Positions 34,167-43,723 of a DNA stretch of 64,000 nt are shown here, piece by piece. Under the pieces are notes generated by a model, which saw only the letters and a program-made list of their open reading frames with translations, was not told the DNA's origin and ran no database searches. The stretch's first letter is position 1; every line of letters begins with the position of its first letter. Source of the DNA: Luteolibacter rhizosphaerae (GTDB lineage: Bacteria > Verrucomicrobiota > Verrucomicrobiia > Verrucomicrobiales > Akkermansiaceae); assembly GCF_025950095.1 (NCBI RefSeq), contig NZ_JAPDDR010000009.1:1-64000 (forward strand), written 5' to 3'. The translations under genes were made by a program, and so were the position numbers.

Positions 34167-34199
34167 AACGCGCCTTCCCGAGCACCGGGAAGACGCGTT
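34167..34199. terminator. Hairpin between convergent small genes
   Basis: AACGCG and CTTCCCG (34167-34180) pair with CGGGAAG and CGCGTT (34186-34199) around a short loop, with one C/A mismatch. The left flank is A-rich, so on the minus strand it acts as an intrinsic terminator for the lipoprotein gene that ends at 34227. Confidence 0.65.
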
Positions 34200-34226
34200 C
34201 CTAAGCTACGGCTGTCGGAGGAAGTC

Positions 34227-34667
34227 TTATTTCGAGGCCTCTTCCATCTTCTTCGCGATGTTCATCTGTTTCTCTTGAAAGGCTTTCATCAGCTCCGGAT
34301 CAGCGGCGATGATCGGCATGGCCGTGGTAAGCGCTGCGGTCATGCGATCGACCAGCGGCTTCATCTTTTCTTGGGTCTTGGCAATCGCCTCGGCATCCGG
34401 AGGAGTCTCTCCGGCCTTCTTGCCCTTCTCGGCGACCTTCGCGTATTTGTCGGCCAATCCGTCCATCTTATCGATGGCCTTCTTGGCGGAGTCCTTGTCC
34501 TTGATGCTTTCCAATAGCTCGCAATAGTCCTCGGTCACATCCACGGCGGATTCGACCGCCGATTCGGCGGCGGCCTCTTGGCGGGCCTCCTTTGAACAGG
34601 AGCTGAGCACGGTGACGGACGAGGCGGCGACAAGGGCGACAAACAACGGTTTGAGAAGTGGTTTCAT
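34227..34667 (-). CDS. Putative lipoprotein, 146 residues
   Basis: Not recognised by family. The N terminus has a lipoprotein signal with lipobox LSSC (Cys24), after KPLLKPLFVALVAASSVTVL. The mature part is alanine-, lysine- and glutamate-rich and almost wholly helical (KKAIDKMDGLADKYAKVAEK), ending in MNIAKKMEEASK. Residue types and length resemble small periplasmic helical lipoproteins attached to the outer membrane, but no role can be assigned. It is divergent from the pyruvate kinase gene. Confidence 0.72.
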   Translation of the reverse strand: MKPLLKPLFVALVAASSVTVLSSCSKEARQEAAAESAVESAVDVTEDYCELLESIKDKDSAKKAIDKMDGLADKYAKVAEKGKKAGETPPDAEAIAKTQEKMKPLVDRMTAALTTAMPIIAADPELMKAFQEKQMNIAKKMEEASK

Positions 34668-34827
34668 GGTCCCGCACTAACAGATCGGCATTCCGGACTG
34701 TCAAACGACGAAAATGAATGAAATGCGCGCTGGCGGCCGGTCGAGGACCGGTGGCAGATCCGGCACGAAACATGCACGTCTCGCCGCTCGACTCCCCCGG
34801 GAGTCGCCGCCAGACTCCCCGCGCTCC

Positions 34828-36231
34828 ATGTCTCGCAGAACCAAGATCATCATCACCCTCGGCCCCGCGACGGAGTCGGAAGAAATCATCGGCCAGCTCA
34901 TCGATTTGGGAACCAACGTGTTCCGGCTGAACATGAGCCACGCGAAGCACGATTGGGCGCGCGAGATGGCGCGCCGCGTGCGCCGGGCGGCCGCGGAGCG
35001 TTCGCAGCATGTGGCGGTGCTCTTCGACCTCACCGGTCCCTCGATCCGCACCGGCGACCTCGAGAAGCCCTACGAACTGAAGATCGGGGATCTAGTGGAG
35101 TTCCGGAAGTCCACCGCCGAGGCTTCGATCCCGCTCTCCACCACGGTCAACTACGACGGCCTGATGGACGACGTGGCGGAAGGCCGGACGCTGGTGGTCG
35201 ATAACGGCACCATGCTAATGCAGATCAAAACGCGGAAGGACGACCGCATCATCTGCGAGGTGAAGACGGCGGGCAAGATGGGCTCCCGCCGCCACATCAA
35301 TCTTCCGGGCACGCGCCTGAACTTGCCCGCCCTGACGGAGAAGGACCGCGTCGATCTTGCGTTGGCGGTGGAATGCGATGCCGACTACATCGCCGGATCT
35401 TTCGTCCGGGATGCCGCCCATGTGCGCGAATTGCGCGAGGCGGTGGAAGCGCTGGAAGGCGGCGCGCAGATTGTCTCGAAGATCGAGGACCAGGAAGCGA
35501 TCCGGAACATCGACTCCATCATCCAAGCCACGGACGTGATCATGGTGGCCCGCGGCGACCTCGGCACCGAGGTGGATTTCGAGGAGCTGCCGATCCTCCA
35601 GCGCCGTCTGGTGAAGCGTTGCCACGAGCTGGGCAAGCGCGTGATCGTGGCCACCCAGCTTCTGGAATCCATGATCCAGAACCCGACGCCGACCCGCGCG
35701 GAGGTAACGGACGTGGCCAACGCCGCTTACGAAGAGGCCGACTGTCTGATGCTCTCCGGAGAAACCAGCGTGGGCCTGCACCCGCTACGCTGCGTGGAAG
35801 CGCTGGTGAAGATCAGCATGCGCATCGAGCGCACCGGCGGCCTCGGCTTCGGCCAGTGCGTGCTGCTGCGGGATGAGCGCCAGAAGGCGGCCCGTGCGGC
35901 CTGCACGCTGGTGGACTCGCTGCCGGATGCCCGCCTGATCGTGCTGACCCGCCGCGGCGTGATGGCAAACCACACCGCCATGCTCCGCCCGCGCACGAAT
36001 GGCTTCTATGCCTTCACCCCGAAGGACCGCGTTTGCCGCCAGCTCGCGCTGACCCGTAACATCGAGGCCTTTCGCCTGCCCTTTGCGGCGACCATCGACG
36101 AGACCATCCAGCGTGCGATCGAGATGCTCCGCCAAGCCGATTTGGTGAAGCAGGGCACGCCACTGGTGATCGTCTCCGACATTCTTTCCGACCACTTCGC
36201 CGCGAACTCGATCCTGCTGCATCACGCGTGA
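34828..36231 (+). CDS. pyk: Pyruvate kinase
   Basis: 467 residues from ATG 34828, where RRTKIIITLGPATES matches the usual start; the 38 residues added by an ATG at 34714 are not conserved. It converts phosphoenolpyruvate and ADP to pyruvate and ATP. IVSKIEDQEAI carries the catalytic lysine, and VARGDLGTEVDFEELPILQR and VATQLLESMIQNPTPTRAEV are highly conserved. The phosphate- and potassium-binding segment reads DLTGPSIRTG instead of DTKGPEIRTG or DLQGPKIR. Serine therefore replaces the Glu/Lys thought to set potassium dependence. It is a single gene with inverted repeats after the stop. Confidence 0.9.
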   Translation: MSRRTKIIITLGPATESEEIIGQLIDLGTNVFRLNMSHAKHDWAREMARRVRRAAAERSQHVAVLFDLTGPSIRTGDLEKPYELKIGDLVEFRKSTAEASIPLSTTVNYDGLMDDVAEGRTLVVDNGTMLMQIKTRKDDRIICEVKTAGKMGSRRHINLPGTRLNLPALTEKDRVDLALAVECDADYIAGSFVRDAAHVRELREAVEALEGGAQIVSKIEDQEAIRNIDSIIQATDVIMVARGDLGTEVDFEELPILQRRLVKRCHELGKRVIVATQLLESMIQNPTPTRAEVTDVANAAYEEADCLMLSGETSVGLHPLRCVEALVKISMRIERTGGLGFGQCVLLRDERQKAARAACTLVDSLPDARLIVLTRRGVMANHTAMLRPRTNGFYAFTPKDRVCRQLALTRNIEAFRLPFAATIDETIQRAIEMLRQADLVKQGTPLVIVSDILSDHFAANSILLHHA

Positions 36232-36262
36232 GGATGGGAAAAGGCTGAAGTTGTCAGACAGA

Positions 36263-36335
36263 TTCCAGCTTGCCGCGAGCGGCGAAGCTGGTAAGGGTTT
36301 GGATTAGGGCTGCTGCCGTCGAGGCGCAGCCCTGA
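36263..36335 (+). other. Two stem-loops between pyk and the giant secreted protein gene
   Basis: CCAGCTTGCCG pairs with CGGC-G-AAGCTGG with one bulge (about 36267-36293). AGGGCTGC pairs with GCAGCCCT across about 12 nt (about 36305-36333). Neither has a T run. The first may end the pyk transcript; the second lies just before the giant gene and may be in its 5' leader. Confidence 0.4.
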
Positions 36336-36355
36336 AAACCCAAGCCCAACCCTCG

Positions 36356-39300
36356 ATGCTCGCGTTTCTCCGCTCGGCGGCATGGTCCATCGTGCTCTGC
36401 CCCCTGCTATCCACGGGTCCGCTCGCTGCTGCGGACCTGTTGATCGACTTTAACTCGACCAACCAGGAAGGCGGGCCGCACAACCAGAGCGGCTACCAGC
36501 CCTACAATGCGGGGCACGAGGTGGCGACGGACTTTCAGGCTGCCCGTTCCTACAGCGCCTTCGATACCACGGTGTCCCTCAAGGTCGCCTGGCCGGACAC
36601 GTCGCTAAACCGGGTCCAGCAGATGATCGACCGGCCCGCATCGAACGATGCGAACTGGAGCGGCCAGAAGGTCGACCTCCTCACCGACTTCATCGGCATC
36701 GATACCCGGACCGGCGAGGGAGGCAATGGCAACTACAGCGGCAGCACCGGCCTGCCCACGCGGATGGTCTTCCGCCTCACGGGTTTACCCACCGGTCCCT
36801 ATTCCTACCGCTCTTACCACCACGACACGGAACATGTGCACACGAGCTTCGGGGTGGAGATTTCGACCAATGGCGGCGCGAGCTACGGACCGGTGCAGGG
36901 GCCGTTCCAAGGGACGGACAGCACCGCGGGCGGCAATCCCGCATCGGTGCAAACCTACACCGGAAGCGGCAACCAGGATCCGGCGACGCTGCCTTCGACG
37001 GTGAACCTCAACCTGATCGCGCAGGCCGGGCAGGACGTCTTGATACGATACACGCCGTCCTCGAATGCCGCCGGACCGCATGTCCAGCTCTTCGCGGTGA
37101 ACGGCTTCGAGCTCCGCGCGCTGACCCTGCCCAGCGGTCCCACGGACATCCAGCTCTCCGGCAGCACGGTCGCGCGCACGGCCTCGGAAGGAGTCACGGT
37201 CGGGCAGTTGACCAGCACCGACCCGACCCCGGGCGATACCTTCACCTACACGCTGGTGGCAGGAGAGGGCGCGGTTAACAACGCTGACTTCACCATCGAA
37301 GGGAACCGCCTCGTGGTGGACCGCCAACTGGCCGAATACGAAGGTGGCGACACCCTCTCCATACGCTTGCGCTCCACCGACGCGAACGCCGCGTGGTATG
37401 AGAAAACATTCGTCCTCCAGGTCGAGGATGACAGCGACAACGACGGGCTCGGTGATGATTGGGAACTGCTGCACTTCCAAGACCTGGATGAGACCGCCAC
37501 CGGTAACCCCGACAACGATGGACTGACTCATCTGGAGGAACTGCAAGCCGGCACCCTACCGCTCGATCCCGATAGCGACGCCGACGGGCTGGACGACGGC
37601 TACGAGGTGAAGACCAGCTTCACGAATCCGCTCAGCGCGAATAGCGATGGCGATGGCCTGAGCGATGGCGAGGAAGTGCTCCAGTATCTCACCAATCCCA
37701 AGCTGAGCGACAGCGATGGCGACGGCTTCGACGACTCCTTCGAGATCCTCGCGAACACGAATCCGAACAACCCCGCCAGCCAGCCCCCCACCCCGCTGCC
37801 GCTGCGCATCAATGAAGTGCTCGCGAGCAACGAAACCGGCATCGACGACGGCAATGGCGACCGCTCCGACTGGGTCGAAATCTACAACCCGAATCCGCAG
37901 GCAGTGAACCTCGCCGGCTACCGCCTCACCGATAGCTCGCTGGAGCCGGGGAAGTGGGTGTTCCCCGCGGTCAGCCTGCCCGCGAATGGCTATCTCGTTG
38001 TCTTCGCCTCGGGAAACGGGAGTCCGGATGCACTGGGCCATCTGCACACGAACTTCTCGCTGGCGGCAGGTGGCGAGTATCTCGCGCTGAGCCGCCCGGA
38101 CGGATCCATCGATGACCAACTGTCACCCGGCTTCCCCGCTCAGTTCGCGGACATCTCCTATGGCCGCAATCCCACCAGCGGAGCACTCCGCTTCTTCTCC
38201 CCGCCCACCCCGGGAGCCGCGAATGGCAGCGGCTATGCAGGCGTGGTGATGCCCCCGGTCTTCTCGGTCGGCCGCGGTTTCCACGATACCCCCTTCAATC
38301 TCACCCTGACCAGTCCGACACCGCAGGCTCAGATCCGCTACACCATCGACGGCTCGAAGCCCTCGGCCACGGCGGGAACAGTCTACACCGGCGGGAACAT
38401 TCCGATCACCACCACCAGCAAGGTGCGAGCCGTCGCCTATCGCAGCGGTTGGTTCACGCCTCCCGTGCAAACGCACAGCTATGTGTTCGTGAATGCCGTC
38501 GCCCAGCAGCCTGCAAATCCACCGGGCTGGCCGAGCAACTGGGGCTACAGCTCGGATGCCGGCGCCATCGTGCCCTCCGATTACGAGATGGACCCGCGGG
38601 TCGTGAATAGCACGCTCCCCGGCTATAGCATCCGCGAGGCGCTGTTAGACATTCCCAGCGTCTCAGTCAACATGCCGCTGGCGGACTTCATCGAACCGCC
38701 GGGCGGGATCTACGCCAGCCCGCTGAACCGCGTGGAAAAGGAATGCTCGGTGGAGTATCTGCCGGTGGACGGAACCGAAGGCTTCCAAGCCGACTGCAAG
38801 GTGGAGATCCAAGGCAATGCCAGCCGCCGTCCCGCCCGGATGCAGAAGCATTCCCTCCGCCTCACCTTTAGCTCATCCGTGGGTATTCCGAAGCTGGAGT
38901 ATCCCCTGTTCCCGAACTCGCCGGTCGACAAGTTCAACAAGCTGGTCCTGCGAGCCTGCTTCAGCGATAGCTGGGGATTGGTGAGCTGGGATGCACCGCG
39001 CTACCGGCCGAACGATGCCCAGTACATGCGCGATGTGTGGATGAAGCGCAGTTTCGGCGACATGGGCCAGCCGACCAGCTACGGGCGCTACGTGCACCTT
39101 TATGTAAACGGCCTCTACTTCGGCCTACACGATCTAACAGAACGCTTGGAGAACGACTTCTACGCCGAGCATCTCGGAGGCGAGACGGAGGATTGGGAAG
39201 TGAACTCGGACTTCGCCACCGGTGGCCCGCGCTGGAGCCAGATGATGACGATCGCGAACTCGGCGAGCATCTCCACGCCCGCCGGCTATCAGGCGATCTT

Positions 39301-42025
39301 GCCCTATCTGGATGTGGAGAACTTTGCCGACTACATGATCCTCCACTTCTACGCGGATGCGGAGGACTGGCCTCACCACAACGGCTATGCCGCGGTGAAC
39401 AACGTCAGCGGAGACGGCAAGATCCGCTTCAGCGTCTGGGATCAGGAGATCGCACTGAACAAGTTTTCGTGGAACCGCTACAACCGCAACGACGGCAATC
39501 TGACCCCGGGCACGCTCTTCCAGCGCCTGCGCCTGAATCCCGCGTTCCGCCTCCTCTTCGCGGACAGGGTGAAGAAGCACCTCTTCGACGGCGGCGCCAT
39601 CAGCCTTGCGAACAGCCAGAGCCGCTACCTCTCGATCGCCGCGCAGATCGACAAGGCCATCGTGGCGGAGTCCGCGCGCTGGGGCGACACCGCGGACAAG
39701 ACACCCTACGGCAGCACCATCGAGCAACCGGTGCCCCTCAACAACGTCGAAGCCGACGCCTATCCTCCCGCGCCAAACCTAGGCGCACCGGGCGGAAACT
39801 TCTTCACCCGCGAAGGCTCGTGGCTGGTCGAGCGCGATCACACGGTGAACTATCACCTGCCGATCATCAATAGCAGCAGCGACAGCCGGGGACTAATCCA
39901 AGAACTCAGGGCAAACGGGCTGTACCCCGCGATCGATGCACCCGTCTTCAGCCAGCACGGAGGCATTCTCCCACCGGGCCAGACGTTGGCGATCACCGCC
40001 AGCCAAGGCGACATCTACTACACGGTGAACGGAGCCGATCCCCGCGATGCCACAAGCGGGAATCCAGCGGGTGGCAGCACGCTCTACAGCAGCCCCTTCG
40101 CGCTGTCCGGAGCAGCCACGGTAAAGGCCCGCGCGCGACTCTCCGACGGAACTTGGAGCGCCCTGTTAGAAGCTGCCTTCCAACCCACGGTGCCGGTTTC
40201 GCAATTCACTCCCGGCGGCACCGCGGCGTGGAATGCGAATGGCAACTGGACCAATCCGCCCTTCCCGAACAGCGCCGGCGCCCGCGCCCGGATCATGGCT
40301 CCCGCCCCGGTTAGCGGGGATCGCAACGTCGATCTCACCGGCCCGGTGCGCGTGGGCGAGATCACCTTCGAGCAAGGTGCGACCACGTTCCGCAATCGCG
40401 TCCGGGCCCAGAATGTCTCGAATCCGCTCTACTTCCAATCGACCCAGGGCGACAGCATGATCCGCGTGAACGGCACAGGCACCGGCTGGGCCGAGTTCGA
40501 GCTGGTATCCGAGTGCGTCTTGGAATCCCCGCTCACCGTCGAGGTCAACAACACGCTAGGCAGCGAGGAATTCGGCGCGCTGCGGATGAGGACCATCTGG
40601 AGCGGATCCGGTGGCCTGACCAAGACCGGCCCCGGCGAGGCTTCCCTAACAGGAGCAGGCAAGGCCTGGGAAGGTCCCACAATCATCAGCCAAGGAGTGC
40701 TGCAAGTCACCGAACCCGCCGCCATGACCGAGAGTTCCTCGGTCACGGTGCAGCCCGGCGGTCAACTCCGCTTGAGCTCCGGCGGGCTTGTCACGGAACC
40801 GCGCATCTACAGCTTCGGCGGCCCGCTTTACCTGAACAGCATGGGCCGTAGCGGTGTGACCGAGGGTGCCGGCATGGGCGTGCTGGGCGCGCTGCGCTAC
40901 GATCCGGGCAATGGCGAAAACCGTGCGGTGGTGACCAACCCGATCGTCATCCAAGGACCGAGCGACCTGCATGTCGATGGCAGTGGCAACCAGCTCGAAC
41001 TCAGCGGCACGCTATCCGGCAGTTTCGGCTGGGTGAAGAGCGGCGGCGGAGTGCTCAAGCTTTCCGCCCATAGCCCCGCCTACCTCGCCCCGGTGCAACT
41101 CGACAACGGCACGCTGGCCCTCAGCGGCAGGATCGGCAGCGCGGTCAACCTCGCATCAGCCGCCGTTCTCACGGGCAGCGGTCGCGGAGGAGACCTAACA
41201 GGCAGTGGCTCCGTGCAATTGGAGAACGAGATCCTGCGCGCCGACTCTATCGGAGGACTTCACCTGTCCGCAGTCTTCTCGCGCACAGGCTCTCCGGACT
41301 TCTCCCAAGCGGCAAATGCAGGGAACGGCACCTTGGTGGCAGGATCCATCACCGTTCCTCTAGCCAGCCTCGATCTTTACCTCGATGTCGCGGCACCCAG
41401 CCCCCGCCAGAGGTTCCAAGGTGGGCTCCTGCTCCCGCCGGGCAGCAACTGGAAGAGTGCTTTGATCGATCCCGCACCCCAGGTCTATCGGGCAGATGCC
41501 GCAGGACCGCATGTCTTCGGTGGTCGCACCTGGTCACTCCTTCCCGCGGCCATGCTCACGCGTGTTCCCATCACGGTAAATCTCGGCGAAGGCCTGATCG
41601 CGGCGGAGATTCTGGAGGTCCGCTTGGACGGGGAGCCAACCCATTTCGCCGCTTGGCAGGCCGGAGTCTTCTCTCCGACAGATCTTCTCAATCCGGCCAT
41701 CTCGGGGGAGAACGCCGCGCCTTTCGGAGACGGGGTATCGAATCTCCTGCGATACGCACTGGGGGCGGGCAGTGGCCCGGTGGAGCTACCGCGGCTTGAG
41801 CGCGCCAGCTCAAGCTTCACCTTCCGCTTCCGTTACGATCCCTCCTTGTTCGACATCGTCTATCGCGTGGAAGCGACCAGTGATCCGGGCAACTGGATCA
41901 ATGCAGCGGTGCTCTTCGATTCCTCGCAATCCACACTACAGCCGGGAATCGATGGCTGGCTCGCCGTCACCGATCCCGCACCGCCACCCGGCCGCCGCTT
42001 CTACCGCCTGCGTGTGGCCCGCTGA
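36356..42025 (+). CDS. Giant secreted CotH-kinase / lamin-tail / beta-strand-repeat protein
   Basis: 1889 residues. A signal peptide (1-26) is followed by a jelly-roll-like domain (27-250) and a cadherin-like domain (about 256-355, TYTLVAGEGAVNNADF). Calcium-type DxDxDG repeats span about 358-472 (DSDGDGFDDSFE) and a lamin-tail domain about 482-623 (RINEVLASNETGIDDGNGDR). Chitobiase-like strands occur near 638-711 and 1217 (IRYTIDGSKPS, IYYTVNGADP). A CotH-type kinase-like domain spans about 763-1131 (HLYVNGLYFGLHDLTERL, FSVWDQEIALNK). PATR-type strands follow (GGLTKTGPGEASLTG near 1420, GWVKSGGGVLKLS near 1557), then a C-terminal verrucomicrobial domain (GVSNLLRYALG). It is presumably outside the cell or on its surface, and may phosphorylate or bind extracellular proteins. 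Confidence 0.85.
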   Translation: MLAFLRSAAWSIVLCPLLSTGPLAAADLLIDFNSTNQEGGPHNQSGYQPYNAGHEVATDFQAARSYSAFDTTVSLKVAWPDTSLNRVQQMIDRPASNDANWSGQKVDLLTDFIGIDTRTGEGGNGNYSGSTGLPTRMVFRLTGLPTGPYSYRSYHHDTEHVHTSFGVEISTNGGASYGPVQGPFQGTDSTAGGNPASVQTYTGSGNQDPATLPSTVNLNLIAQAGQDVLIRYTPSSNAAGPHVQLFAVNGFELRALTLPSGPTDIQLSGSTVARTASEGVTVGQLTSTDPTPGDTFTYTLVAGEGAVNNADFTIEGNRLVVDRQLAEYEGGDTLSIRLRSTDANAAWYEKTFVLQVEDDSDNDGLGDDWELLHFQDLDETATGNPDNDGLTHLEELQAGTLPLDPDSDADGLDDGYEVKTSFTNPLSANSDGDGLSDGEEVLQYLTNPKLSDSDGDGFDDSFEILANTNPNNPASQPPTPLPLRINEVLASNETGIDDGNGDRSDWVEIYNPNPQAVNLAGYRLTDSSLEPGKWVFPAVSLPANGYLVVFASGNGSPDALGHLHTNFSLAAGGEYLALSRPDGSIDDQLSPGFPAQFADISYGRNPTSGALRFFSPPTPGAANGSGYAGVVMPPVFSVGRGFHDTPFNLTLTSPTPQAQIRYTIDGSKPSATAGTVYTGGNIPITTTSKVRAVAYRSGWFTPPVQTHSYVFVNAVAQQPANPPGWPSNWGYSSDAGAIVPSDYEMDPRVVNSTLPGYSIREALLDIPSVSVNMPLADFIEPPGGIYASPLNRVEKECSVEYLPVDGTEGFQADCKVEIQGNASRRPARMQKHSLRLTFSSSVGIPKLEYPLFPNSPVDKFNKLVLRACFSDSWGLVSWDAPRYRPNDAQYMRDVWMKRSFGDMGQPTSYGRYVHLYVNGLYFGLHDLTERLENDFYAEHLGGETEDWEVNSDFATGGPRWSQMMTIANSASISTPAGYQAILPYLDVENFADYMILHFYADAEDWPHHNGYAAVNNVSGDGKIRFSVWDQEIALNKFSWNRYNRNDGNLTPGTLFQRLRLNPAFRLLFADRVKKHLFDGGAISLANSQSRYLSIAAQIDKAIVAESARWGDTADKTPYGSTIEQPVPLNNVEADAYPPAPNLGAPGGNFFTREGSWLVERDHTVNYHLPIINSSSDSRGLIQELRANGLYPAIDAPVFSQHGGILPPGQTLAITASQGDIYYTVNGADPRDATSGNPAGGSTLYSSPFALSGAATVKARARLSDGTWSALLEAAFQPTVPVSQFTPGGTAAWNANGNWTNPPFPNSAGARARIMAPAPVSGDRNVDLTGPVRVGEITFEQGATTFRNRVRAQNVSNPLYFQSTQGDSMIRVNGTGTGWAEFELVSECVLESPLTVEVNNTLGSEEFGALRMRTIWSGSGGLTKTGPGEASLTGAGKAWEGPTIISQGVLQVTEPAAMTESSSVTVQPGGQLRLSSGGLVTEPRIYSFGGPLYLNSMGRSGVTEGAGMGVLGALRYDPGNGENRAVVTNPIVIQGPSDLHVDGSGNQLELSGTLSGSFGWVKSGGGVLKLSAHSPAYLAPVQLDNGTLALSGRIGSAVNLASAAVLTGSGRGGDLTGSGSVQLENEILRADSIGGLHLSAVFSRTGSPDFSQAANAGNGTLVAGSITVPLASLDLYLDVAAPSPRQRFQGGLLLPPGSNWKSALIDPAPQVYRADAAGPHVFGGRTWSLLPAAMLTRVPITVNLGEGLIAAEILEVRLDGEPTHFAAWQAGVFSPTDLLNPAISGENAAPFGDGVSNLLRYALGAGSGPVELPRLERASSSFTFRFRYDPSLFDIVYRVEATSDPGNWINAAVLFDSSQSTLQPGIDGWLAVTDPAPPPGRRFYRLRVAR

Positions 42026-42038
42026 ATCTTCTCTCTCC

Positions 42039-43691
42039 TTAGGAAACCGCCTGATGCACCACCATCTGCGGGAAGGGAATGTCCCACTCCTGCTCGTTGC
42101 AGGCATTCACGCAAGCAGTCTGGATCATGCGCTCCAAGGCCGCGTAGCGCTGCGCCGCCTCACCGTTAAAGTCCGCCAGGATGGCGTAGTCCAGCGAACT
42201 CGCTGCCGCGGCCTTGAACTCCACCTTCACCGACTTCACGAACTCCCGCCCCAACACTTCCACCAGATGCCGATGCACGGCTTCCTGGAGGATCTTCGGT
42301 ATCTCCTCCGTGGCGGCGGCGCGATGACCGTAGCCGATCCCGAAGGTACTGCTGATCCGGAAGCCGCGCGAAAGATTCTCCGGGCATTGCTCCAGAAAGT
42401 CCGCGGTGGGATAGGTCTTCAAGCTTCCGCCCAGCCGCAAGATCACCACCTGCTCCGGCGTCTGCTGGATGACCTTGCCGAAGCAGCCGTCGTCCAGTCT
42501 CACCCAATCGTTCTCCTTGCTGGGAAACCACGGCTCTTTCGGTTCCGAGGGCCGGGAGTGCAACGGCAGCACATCCTTCACCGGCAGACGCATGGTCCCG
42601 CCGGTCAGGTCGGGATTACTAAAGTCGCAGTACATGTTCAGCGTATCCACCCGCCACGGGATTCCCTCGTGGATCAGCCGCTCGCCCTGGCGCACCGAGC
42701 CCAAGTTGAGGATCACCTTGATCTGCTCGATGTAAGGCGGCAGCGCGTGCTTCGAGGCCCAGAGGATGCCGATCACGAAGATGATCGTGATTGCGAGCAT
42801 CAACCAGTCGCCCTTCAGGTAGAAGACCAGCGTGGCCGCGATCACCGCCAGCACCACCGCGGCTCCAGCCACGATCAGATCGGTCGAACGCGCCACCAGC
42901 CCGTTCCCGCGCTTGCGGTGGATCGGGCTGTAGCGGCGCACAGCCCGGTAAATCCGGCGGGTGGCGATGTAGACACCGATCGCGATGCCGAAAGCCATCA
43001 GCAGGTTCAGCCCCCGGCTGCGCCAGAAGTCGGTGAAGATCCCCGAGATCGCCTCCCATGCCGAGGGCGTGTTCTTCTCCCGCTCCTCGATCTGGCGGGT
43101 CAGCGTCTCGGTTTCGCTGGTCGCCTCATCCACCCGGCTGGCCCATAGCTTGCGCGTGCTTTCCAGCTCCTTCTTCACGTTGGGATCATCCGCCGCATCC
43201 AGCGCCGTGCTCGTTCGGCCCAGAGCCGCACGGGACACCTTCTCGCGTTCCACCCAGACCCGCAGTTCGGAGCGCAGCTCCTCCATCTCCCGCGGTTTGG
43301 ACGTGGCTTCGCGCAGGCCGTTGAAGAGCGGCTTGAGCAGATCCTTGAACTCATTGTCGAAGCTCGCCTCCTCCTCCGCGGCGCTCAGATAGGCCTTCTC
43401 CTCCACCCCGCTGGCCACGATCCGGAAGTTCGCCCGCAACTGCTGCACCCGCTCGCGCTGCGCATCCACCCGCGTGGTGATCTCCTTCTTCGCCTCTTCT
43501 GTCGTCGCCTTCGCCAATTCATCCCGCAGGGCGGCGAGATCCTTCTCCGCATTCTGAATCGCGGGGACCAAGCTCTGCAGCGTCTCCAGATTCTTCGCCA
43601 CGTCCGCCGGGGGAGGCAGGGCCTTCGGCTTCTTCTGCGCGAAGGCCGTCCCGATGATCAACAGGGCCGCGAGGACACGGAGGAAGGTCAT
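42039..43691 (-). CDS. MscS-family mechanosensitive channel with long periplasmic coiled coil
   Basis: 550 residues from ATG 43691 (MTFLRVLAALLIIGTAFAQK, a signal peptide); the longer frame upstream would overlap the ispE end. Residues about 30-220 are a coiled-coil periplasmic region (ADVAKNLETLQSLVPAIQNA). Three or more membrane helices lie between about 235 and 345. The MscS-like cytoplasmic part extends to the end, although the pore-lining helix is not the classic Ala/Gly pattern and VRQGERLIHEGIPWRVDTLN takes the place of the usual beta-domain opening. It would release osmolytes under turgor or act as a small-molecule channel. It follows ispE by 32 bp and is probably the last gene of that operon. 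Confidence 0.75.
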   Translation of the reverse strand: MTFLRVLAALLIIGTAFAQKKPKALPPPADVAKNLETLQSLVPAIQNAEKDLAALRDELAKATTEEAKKEITTRVDAQRERVQQLRANFRIVASGVEEKAYLSAAEEEASFDNEFKDLLKPLFNGLREATSKPREMEELRSELRVWVEREKVSRAALGRTSTALDAADDPNVKKELESTRKLWASRVDEATSETETLTRQIEEREKNTPSAWEAISGIFTDFWRSRGLNLLMAFGIAIGVYIATRRIYRAVRRYSPIHRKRGNGLVARSTDLIVAGAAVVLAVIAATLVFYLKGDWLMLAITIIFVIGILWASKHALPPYIEQIKVILNLGSVRQGERLIHEGIPWRVDTLNMYCDFSNPDLTGGTMRLPVKDVLPLHSRPSEPKEPWFPSKENDWVRLDDGCFGKVIQQTPEQVVILRLGGSLKTYPTADFLEQCPENLSRGFRISSTFGIGYGHRAAATEEIPKILQEAVHRHLVEVLGREFVKSVKVEFKAAAASSLDYAILADFNGEAAQRYAALERMIQTACVNACNEQEWDIPFPQMVVHQAVS

Positions 43692-43723
43692 GCCCGGCAC
43701 GTTAGAGCCCGTCTCCCGCTCTC

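Noticed and set aside
37429..37770. Nucleotide-level tandem repeat or CRISPR-like array
   Set aside because: The GATGGCGA-type periodicity comes from coding DxDxDG calcium-binding motifs inside the giant secreted protein. There are no spaced identical repeats.
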